DNA of 64,000 bases. It comes from Propionibacteriaceae bacterium. Its GTDB lineage: Bacteria > Actinomycetota > Actinomycetes > Propionibacteriales > Propionibacteriaceae. Shown here in pieces: positions 9,145 to 15,500 of this stretch. Position 1 is the first letter of the stretch. Each line of letters opens with the position of its first letter. The stretch is from assembly GCA_009782915.1 (NCBI GenBank), contig WRIC01000006.1:39821-103820 (forward strand). Direction: 5' to 3'. The position numbers and the translations under genes were made by a program. The notes below the pieces were generated by a model. It did not search any database and was not told the origin of the DNA. It was given only the letters and a program-made list of their open reading frames with translations.

Positions 9145-9743
9145 GGCGTTCGGTGGGTCAGACGATACACTGTAGCCCCAGCGGAAAAATTCCTGGTCAC
9201 CGTGGGCAGATGGGAAACACGTCCTGTGGCGGATAAAGGGACACATTCGGCAATAGTGAACCCCAATTCCGCGAAGAGTGATTCCAGGTCCTTACACGAG
9301 CCGAAGTGGATGTTGGGGCTGTCATGCCAGGCGTAGGGAAGATCCTTGGATATGGGAGCGCGACCACTCAACAAACGCAATCTGTTGCGCCAATATCCAA
9401 AGTTGGGCATGGAGACGATCGCTGTCGGTGCAATTCTGAGCATATGGGTCAGTACGCTAGCTGGGCGGTGGACGGCTTGCAGGGTACGGGAGAGGATCAC
9501 CACGTCGTAGCTGTTGTCGGTGAAAGCATCCAACTCCTTGTCGATGTCCATCTTCATCACAGGTACACCCTTGCTCACTGCACTGAGCAAGGATTCCGGG
9601 TCCATTTCTACCCCTTGGATTCGGCAGGACTTATCAGTGGCAAGACGATGAAGCAGGGTCCCATGGCCACAACCAAGATCCAGGACACGCGCTGAGGGAG
9701 AAACCCAGGAGGAGATGAGAGAGAAATCAACGCGAAGAGTCAT
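9141..9743 (-). CDS. metW: methionine biosynthesis protein MetW (SAM-dependent methyltransferase fold)
   Basis: 200 residues from the ATG at 9743. It has the class I methyltransferase glycine loop VLDLGCGHGTLL, the acidic loop after it (GVEMDPES) and VILSRTLQAVHRP, close to the MetW consensus. The segment MPNFGYWRNRL is also characteristic. MetW is usually found directly after metX and is thought to assist homoserine acylation; its reaction is not well defined. The start overlaps the metX stop by 17 bp and the stop overlaps lnt, so it lies within one message. The N-terminal extension back to 9821 overlaps metX and looks like a frame shadow. Confidence 0.88.
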   Translation of the reverse strand: MTLRVDFSLISSWVSPSARVLDLGCGHGTLLHRLATDKSCRIQGVEMDPESLLSAVSKGVPVMKMDIDKELDAFTDNSYDVVILSRTLQAVHRPASVLTHMLRIAPTAIVSMPNFGYWRNRLRLLSGRAPISKDLPYAWHDSPNIHFGSCKDLESLFAELGFTIAECVPLSATGRVSHLPTVTRNFSAGATVYRLTHRTP

Positions 9744-10869
9744 GAGCCACCTCCAAGCGATAGTCCAAGAAATTCCCCACGAGTTCCAGATAGTCAGGAA
9801 TCTCCAGCAGGAAGGAATCATGGCCGACCCCTGCTTCGATCTCCTGATAGGTCACTGGCACCCCGGCCCTCTCCAAGCGGGTGGCTATTCTCTTGGATTG
9901 GCGTGATGAGAAACGCCAATCCGAGGAGAAGGAGCACACCAGTGTAGGAACAGGATGATCACTCAGCAACTCGCAGGCACCATCGTGAGCGAAAGGATCG
10001 AAATAGTCCATGACACGGCTCAGATAGAGATAACTGAGCGCATCGAATCGATCCAGGAAGGTCTCCCCCTGATATTGAAGATAACTTTCCACAGCAAAAT
10101 CAACACCGAGATCCCCCGAGAGGTCAGTGTTTTGTGGTGAACGGCCAAATTTGTCCCACAGCGCACCCTCAGATGTGTAAGTGATGTGAGCCATCATGCG
10201 GGCAATGGATAGCCCTGTGTCTGGGGAGGTGCCCTCGTCAACATACTGGCCTCCAGAGAACCCATCATCTCTCATGATGGCTTCTCGCGCTACAGCGGAG
10301 AAGGCAATGTTTTGCGCTGTGAGACGTGATGAAGCCGCGATGATGATGGCCGAAGCCATATCCTGTGGCGCATCGAGGGCCCACTGAAGAACCTGCATCC
10401 CACCGAGTGAACCACCGATGGTGGCTAGCAGGGTGTCGATACCAAGGTGGCTCACCAAGCCGCGGTGCACACTAACAAAGTCGCGCATGTCCAAAGCAGG
10501 AAAACCCAACCCGTAGGATTTCCCCGTCGCAGGGTTAATGGAACTGGGTCCTGTGGTTCCCTGACATCCACCCAAGAGATTGGGGCAGATCACATAAAAC
10601 CGGTCGGTATCAATAGGTTTTCCTGGTCCAATCAGTGAATCCCACCAGCCAGGTTTCTTCTCCCCATCACGTTGACCAGCCGCATGGGCATCACCGGTCA
10701 GTGCATGGCAGACGAAAACTGCATTGGTTTTGTTCTCATTGAGGGTTCCGTACGTCTCGTAGCGTACTGTCACCTCGGTGAGCTGACCACCCTTGGCGAA
10801 GGATAGTGGATGATCTTTGGTGAACAACTGGACATCTGCCGTCACCGTATTCAGTGGGTCAGAAGCCAT
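9727..10869 (-). CDS. metX: homoserine O-acetyltransferase
   Basis: 380 residues, alpha/beta-hydrolase fold. CHALTGDAHAAG and the nucleophile elbow GGSLGGMQVLQWA (Ser154) match MetX, and the C-terminal Asp and GVGHDSFLLE His complete the triad. MetX activates homoserine for direct sulfhydrylation to methionine. Some MetX proteins use succinyl-CoA; the substrate cannot be settled by eye. The gene heads the metX-metW-lnt-ppm1 group, all four overlapping, which ties methionine synthesis to lipoprotein and glycolipid modification in one transcript. An extended -10 lies about 60 nt upstream. Confidence 0.93.
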   Translation of the reverse strand: MASDPLNTVTADVQLFTKDHPLSFAKGGQLTEVTVRYETYGTLNENKTNAVFVCHALTGDAHAAGQRDGEKKPGWWDSLIGPGKPIDTDRFYVICPNLLGGCQGTTGPSSINPATGKSYGLGFPALDMRDFVSVHRGLVSHLGIDTLLATIGGSLGGMQVLQWALDAPQDMASAIIIAASSRLTAQNIAFSAVAREAIMRDDGFSGGQYVDEGTSPDTGLSIARMMAHITYTSEGALWDKFGRSPQNTDLSGDLGVDFAVESYLQYQGETFLDRFDALSYLYLSRVMDYFDPFAHDGACELLSDHPVPTLVCSFSSDWRFSSRQSKRIATRLERAGVPVTYQEIEAGVGHDSFLLEIPDYLELVGNFLDYRLEVAHDSSR

Positions 10870-10930
10870 GTCGAATCAAGCCTAGTCGTTGGTGGAAAAG
10901 CCGAGAGAAACCCCCTGCGACTCACCTGCG

Positions 10931-10936
10931 ATCATA
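10931..10936 (-). promoter_or_regulatory. probable extended -10 of the metX operon
   Basis: On the coding strand this reads TATGAT preceded by TGT, the TG-N extended -10 arrangement. It would start transcription near 10924 and leave a leader of about 55 nt before metX. I looked for SAM-riboswitch-like sequence in the leader and did not recognise any. No strong -35 is visible. Confidence 0.4.
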
Positions 10937-10986
10937 ACACAAGTGGAATCAGGCTTCTCTGCTCCTCAATCGACCCTCATACGGGA

Positions 10987-11033
10987 GTTCGTGGTTGTTT
11001 ATTCGTCATGATGACGAATAAACAACCACGAAC
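10987..11033. repeat. 47-nt perfect palindrome between metX and tRNA-Asn
   Basis: Two 23-nt arms (10987-11009 and 11011-11033) are exact reverse complements around a single central G. The arms are AT-rich in the middle (TTGTTTATTCGTCAT). There is no T-run after either arm, so it does not look like an intrinsic terminator. It lies between the metX promoter and the tRNA-Asn gene. It could be a dimer-binding operator, a cruciform-forming site or a trace of an inserted element. I saw no second copy in the window. Confidence 0.85.
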
Positions 11034-11139
11034 GGCATTGTTTCAGCCCTTGGATGCCACCAACTCATGTTTTGGGTGAACACATGGTGGCGGACATTCG
11101 ACTTGAGCGACTGTGATCTGGTAACCTCGTAGGGCACAA

Positions 11140-11212
11140 TCCTCCATAGCTCAATTGGCAGAGCAACGGACTGTTAATCCGTGTGTTCCTGGTTCGAGTC
11201 CAGGTGGGGGAG
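11140..11212 (+). tRNA. tRNA-Asn (anticodon GTT)
   Basis: 73 nt without CCA. The acceptor arms TCCTCCA and TGGGGGA pair with one G-T wobble; the anticodon stem ACGGA/TCCGT encloses the loop CTGTTAA with anticodon GTT; the T-arm is CTGG-TTCGAGT-CCAG. The discriminator base is G. The 3' 37 nt are also the left half of a 39-bp duplication that bounds an integrated island, so this gene served as an attachment site. Confidence 0.95.
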
Positions 11213-11214
11213 CT
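11176..11214 (+). repeat. left attachment repeat (inside tRNA-Asn)
   Basis: Thirty-nine bases, from the anticodon stem of tRNA-Asn to two bases past its discriminator, are identical to 12438-12476. The bases flanking each copy differ, so the identity ends sharply, as expected for an att core. Confidence 0.88.
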
Positions 11215-11242
11215 ACATTTTCCCTAGTCAGAGCAATATTAT

Positions 11243-11317
11243 AAACCTTAGTAAACCTTAGTAAAGGTCTATAGTATGGCTCCCAAATGGCTCCTATGGC
11301 TCCCATAATGGCTCCCA
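11243..11317. repeat. short direct repeats next to the left attachment site
   Basis: Two copies of AAACCTTAG start at 11243 and 11253. They are followed by four copies of ATGGCTCCYA starting at 11276, 11287, 11296 and 11308. Clusters of short repeats between an att core and an integrase gene are typical arm-type binding sites. AAACCTTAG recurs at the other end of the island (12232-12240). The role is inferred from position. Confidence 0.6.
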
Positions 11318-11335
11318 TTTTGGTACTCTAGGGAC

Positions 11336-11503
11336 GTGGTCAAGGCATCAAAAACCAGGGCAAAAGGAGACGGGGCGCTCTACCAAACCGCTGAAGGTAG
11401 GTGGATTGGGTCCGTTGATCTCGGAGTACGAGACGGAAAACGAATCAGGAAAAAGGTCAGCGCATGTGTCCCTGGTCAAGAAAGCCACCGACTCACTGAC
11501 TGA
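11336..11503 (+). pseudogene. tyrosine integrase, N-terminal arm-binding remnant
   Basis: A GTG at 11336 opens a 55-codon frame ending in TGA at 11501-11503. The first 40 or so residues read KGDGALYQTAEGRWIGSVDL and RDGKRIRKKV, the pattern of the arm-type DNA-binding domain that begins actinobacterial phage and island integrases. The next residues do not follow the family, and the central and catalytic (R-H-R-Y) domains are missing. The remnant lies immediately inside the left att repeat and reads away from the tRNA. Its 3' part overlaps the toxin frame in another phase, which points to a deletion that joined the two genes. It cannot be a working recombinase. Confidence 0.7.
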
Positions 11504-11663
11504 GAACCCCAGACCACATGGAGTGAAAAAACTCTCAGGCAGAGACCAATACAGGATCAGCGTCAAGGACTATCGCATTATCTACACCATTCAAGACAAT
11601 ATTCTTCTCGTCCGGGTTATTGCTGTCGGGCACAGAAGCAAGATATATAGGAGTAAGAAATGA
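11406..11663 (+). pseudogene. RelE/ParE-family toxin, probably 5'-truncated
   Basis: The last 60 or so residues match RelE/YoeB-type mRNA interferases: LTENPRPHGVKKLSG, then QYRISVKDYRIIYTI and VGHRSKIYR. The expected first beta-strand and helix (about 20-25 residues of the YxVxF...AxKxLxxL type) are absent. In their place the frame runs through out-of-phase integrase DNA. A GTG inside the frame at about 11464 could start a short product. The likely result is an inactive or strongly altered toxin. Its TGA overlaps the antitoxin ATG (11660-11663), so the original toxin-antitoxin coupling survives. Confidence 0.7.
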
Positions 11664-11914
11664 GCGCACTCATGCCCACTATCATCCCGATCAGTGAAGC
11701 GAAACCACGTTTGGCTGAACTAATCGACAAATCAGACACCGAAGATATTGTGGTGACCCGTCGCGGTCATGCGGCTGCTGTGATCGTGTCAGTGGATCGA
11801 TATAGTGATCTTCTCGACCGTATCGAAGATGCTGAGGATTCCCTCGCTATTTACCAGGCTGAAGGTGAAGAGACCATACCAGCAGAAGAAGTGTATGCGA
11901 AGCTCGGAATCTGA
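11660..11914 (+). CDS. Phd/YefM-family antitoxin
   Basis: 84 residues. The N-terminal IIPISEAKPRLAELIDK and TRRGHAAAVIVSVDRYSDL match the Phd/YefM DNA-binding fold, and the acidic C-terminus (EDSLAIYQAEGEETIPAEEV) is the toxin-wrapping tail. Such proteins neutralise RelE/YoeB toxins and repress their own operon. The gene overlaps the toxin by ATGA. It looks full length although the toxin frame before it is damaged, so it may now be an unpartnered antitoxin able to neutralise related toxins. Confidence 0.82.
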   Translation: MSALMPTIIPISEAKPRLAELIDKSDTEDIVVTRRGHAAAVIVSVDRYSDLLDRIEDAEDSLAIYQAEGEETIPAEEVYAKLGI

Positions 11915-12178
11915 CTATTTCCAGCGTCCGAAACCCGTGATTCTCACTGCCCGGGTTTCTATGCCAGCGTTCGGTCTAAATACTCTGACATTCCCTGCGT
12001 TAGTGACCGTCTGCCCCTGTGTGCCTGTCCAATAAACCTGAGCCGCACACGCGGGAGCCCACGAGTAAAGATCAGTAAATGGTTTCGTCCATTCCCCCAT
12101 TGCATGATTTGAGTAATAGATACTGTTCGTCCAGAGGGTTCCACCGAGCGCTGTAGTTAATGTCTTCCATCCGATCAT
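11915..12178 (-). pseudogene. phage-like C-terminal fragment, function not recognised
   Basis: An 87-codon frame from an ATG at 12178; it stays open upstream to 12214, where it hits a stop. It is rich in Trp, Tyr, Thr and Gly (LTTALGGTLWTNSIYY, YWTGTQGQTVTN, VRITGFGRWK), which resembles the ends of phage tail or other surface structural proteins. I do not recognise a named family. It lies tail-to-tail with the antitoxin, inside the island. It is probably the broken 3' end of a longer gene whose 5' part was lost with the rest of the element. Confidence 0.4.
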
Positions 12179-12437
12179 GAACCCGTCAGGGAAGCAAGGA
12201 TTTCCTGCGAATAGTCATCCTCTAAGGTCTCAAACCTTAGAACCCCCACAAACACAACATCTGACTAGCGAGAACACCCCAAACCAGACACACATTTTGT
12301 CCTATACCCCCCTTTTCCTAACCCATCAGCATGGGGAATTGACAACAAGGTCCCGACCTGTGAGACTTCAGTAAGTAGCTGCTTATAAGTGGCTAAACCG
12401 ATTATGGGCTATCTGCCCCACCATCGAGTTGCCAGCG
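12179..12437. other. non-coding interior of island with two small palindromes
   Basis: No supported gene. CTAAGGT (12222-12228) and ACCTTAG (12234-12240) form a hairpin-capable pair and repeat the AAACCTTAG word of the left end. TAGC-TG-CTTATAAG-TG-GCTA at 12376-12395 is a near-perfect palindrome. These may be integrase or excisionase sites. A 65-codon plus-strand frame here has no recognisable content. Confidence 0.5.
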
Positions 12438-12476
12438 AATCCGTGTGTTCCTGGTTCGAGTCCAGGTGGGGGAGCT
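12438..12476 (+). repeat. right attachment repeat (tRNA-Asn 3' copy)
   Basis: Exact 39-bp copy of 11176-11214. It contains only the 3' half of tRNA-Asn, so it is not a second tRNA gene. It lies 62 bp before the start of the activase gene, so island integration has replaced the DNA that once preceded that gene. Confidence 0.88.
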
Positions 12477-12538
12477 GAGATTCATCACACGGAAATTCTG
12501 GTATATTTTCTGTGGTCTAGCACAATAAAGGAGTACGT

Positions 12539-15500
12539 GTGTCGCAGCGTTATGCCCTCGGATTGGATGTGGGGTCTACCACTCTCAAAGCTGTACTCAT
12601 CGACAATGACACCATCATCCATCAGGAATACCGTCGCCACAATGCTGATGTCCAAGCTGAATTGGTGAAACTCGTTCGAGAATTGGCCACGGAATTTCCC
12701 GAAATTGAGGTTGCGGTGGCGATCACAGGCTCGGGAGGCCTTGGAATAGCCCAGGCACTTGAAGTCGAGTTCATTCAAGAGGTCATCGCTGGCACCCACG
12801 CGGTGCAGAAGTTCTATCCCCACGCAGATGTGGCGATCGAATTGGGTGGTGAGGATGCCAAGATCACCTATTTCAAACCTGTTCCTGAGCAGCGCATGAA
12901 TGGGACCTGTGCTGGTGGTACAGGGGCTTTCATCGATCAGATGGCCACACTCCTACAGACTGATGCTGCTGGACTCAATGACCTTGCGGCTGGTCATCTT
13001 CACCTCTACCCTATTGCTTCGCGTTGTGGTGTGTTCGCTAAAACCGATCTGCAACCACTCATCAACGAAGGTGCGCGCCACGAGGATTTGGCAGCATCGA
13101 TCTTCCAGGCGGTAGCTACCCAGACGATCTCTGGGTTAGCTCAGGGTCGTCCAGTACGAGGAAGAGTCATCTTCTTGGGTGGGCCACTACATTTTCTTCC
13201 CGAACTTCGACATGCTTTCGAGCGTGCTTTAGAAGGCGAGGCAACCGAATGCTTGACACCACAATCAGCCCAACTCTTTGTTGCCTTGGGAGCTGCTCAC
13301 CAAGCTTCCGCCACCGTCCTAACCCTGGATGAGCTGAGCCACAGACTCTCCGAGCGTAGCCATCTTGTTCCCATTTCTGGACGTATGGCTCCCCTGTTTG
13401 CTACGCCCGAGGATCGTGCAACCTTCCTTGCTCGCCATGGCAGTGAAACCATCCCCCACAAGGACATTTCCGAAGCAACAGGGGCCTGTTACCTGGGTAT
13501 TGATGCGGGTTCCACCACGATCAAAGCAGTGTTGATTGACGAAGACGACACTCTCCTGTGGTCCTACTACGCTGGCAACCAAGGGGATCCTGTTTCTGCG
13601 GCTATTCAGATCGCCACCGACGTACGCCAGGCACTGCCGCGCAACGCCATTATCGCTCAGACCTGTGTCACTGGATATGGGGAAGGACTGATTAAAGCAG
13701 CCTTGCATATTGATCATGGTGTGGTGGAAACCATTGCCCACTTCCGCGCAGCCGACAAGATCGTTCCAGGAGTAACCTCGGTTATTGACATCGGTGGACA
13801 GGACATGAAATATCTCTCGATTCACGATGGTGCTATTGATTCGATCGCTGTGAATGAAGCATGCTCGTCTGGTTGTGGGTCCTTCCTCCAAACCTTTGCC
13901 GAGTCTCTGGGGCTCACCACTGAAGAATTCACCCAGGCAGCCTGTGAAGGTGAATCTCCGGTTGACCTCGGGAGTCGTTGCACGGTGTTTATGAACTCTT
14001 CGGTCAAACAAGCACAAAAAGAGGGAGCAACAGTTGGGGATATTGCTGCAGGACTGAGTTATGCCGTCATTCGTAATGCCCTCTACAAGGTCATCAAACT
14101 GCGCGATTCTTCTCAGCTCGGTGACAAGGTGGTTGTTCAAGGTGGCACCTTCCTCAATGATGCCGTCCTGCGTGCATTCGAGTTGTTGACCGGACATGAG
14201 GTCGTACGCCCCAATATCGCTGGACTCATGGGTGCTTATGGGGCTGCTTTGACTGCGAAACAAGAATTCACTCCTGGGGTTCCCACCCAGATGCTGTCGG
14301 TAGCTTCGCTGAAGAGGGTCAACCTGGAGACAGAAACCACCAACTGTGGGCTGTGTCACAACAATTGCCAGTGCACGATTTCCACTTTTGGCAACGGGGA
14401 ACGCCACATTTCGGGGAACCGCTGCGAACGGGCCGCTGATCCGTCGAAAGACAAATCCGAGTTGCCAAATCTCTTCGATTACACCTACAAGCGCCTTTTT
14501 GGTTATCGTCGTTTGACTGAGAAGGAAGCAACTCGTGGCGACATTGGAATACCGCGCGCTCTCAACATGTACGAGAACTATCCGCTGTGGTTCACGATCT
14601 TGTCTCACCTGAAATTCCGTGTGGTGATCTCCGGGCGAAGCTCACATGAACTCTTCGAATTGGGGATGCACTCTATTGCCTCAGAGAATGTGTGTTATCC
14701 CGCCAAACTAGTCCACGGCCATGTGGAATCTTTGTTAGATCGTGGGGTGACAACGATCTTCTATCCGAGTGTGAACTATGAGCAGGAACTCATCGAAGGT
14801 TCGGATAAGAACTACAACTGTCCAGTGGTTGCTTCGTATCCACAGGTCATCCAAAATAATCTGGAGAAGATACGCAGACCTGGGGTGCGCCTGATCAACC
14901 CTTACCTGAATCTCGCCAACCGCGACCATCTTGCTCATCGGTTGGTGGAGATCTTTGCCGACGATGGTGTCACTTTGGTGGAAGCCCAAGAAGCGGTGGC
15001 CGCTGGATACGCTGAGGATGAGGCTTTCCGCTGCGACATTCAGCGGGCAGGCCAAGAAGCCAGGGAGTATTGCGCGCGGAATAACGTACGAGGAATCGTT
15101 CTCGCTGGTCGGCCGTACCATATTGATCCTGAGGTCCACCATGGGATACCCGAGTTGGTGACCAGCCTCGGTATGGCTGTGTTGACAGAGAATTCTGTTC
15201 TCGGCGCCCAAGAGCTCGAAAGACCCCTGCGCGTACGAGACCAATGGTCCTATCATTCCCGGTTGTATGAAGCAGCCAGTGTGGTGGCTGGGGATGAGAA
15301 CCTGGAGCTCGTGCAGTTGAACTCTTTTGGGTGCGGGTTGGATGCGATCACCTCCGAGCAGGTCTCAGAGATTCTGGAAGCGAAGAACAAGGTCTATACC
15401 TTGCTGAAAATAGATGAGGTTTCCAGCCTGGGGGCTGCGAGGATTCGCTTGCGTTCCCTGGCAGCAGCAGTCAACCAGCGCCGCACTTTGGACCGCAAAC

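Larger units (their letters stand above)
11176..12476. mobile_element. decayed integrated island at tRNA-Asn
   Basis: A 39-bp exact direct repeat starts inside tRNA-Asn (11176-11214) and recurs at 12438-12476. Site-specific integration into a tRNA 3' end produces exactly this arrangement: the tRNA stays whole and a copy of its 3' end marks the far border. Between the repeats are a truncated tyrosine-integrase start, a truncated RelE-like toxin frame, an intact Phd/YefM antitoxin, a phage-like fragment on the minus strand and several short repeats that could be integrase arm sites. The interior is about 1.2 kb, so most of the original element is gone and it cannot move on its own. Confidence 0.82.

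Noticed and set aside
10870..10986. SAM-type riboswitch before metX
   Set aside because: The leader is only about 55 nt from the likely start, and I could not match it to SAM-I, SAM-II or SAM-IV core sequences. A covariance-model search would settle it.
12177..12374. 65-codon plus-strand frame in the island
   Set aside because: No ribosome site, low-complexity Thr/His/Pro/Gln composition, and no family resemblance.
12438..12476. Second tRNA gene
   Set aside because: Only the 3' half is present; the 5' acceptor strand, D-arm and anticodon loop are missing. It is an attachment-site copy.
13319..14608. 429-codon open frame on the minus strand inside the activase gene
   Set aside because: It is antisense to a clearly conserved protein, has no start context or family motif, and has the Asn/Cys/Arg-rich composition expected of a reverse-frame shadow.
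14735..15256. 173-codon minus-strand frame inside the activase gene
   Set aside because: Antisense shadow of the same conserved protein, with no recognisable motif.
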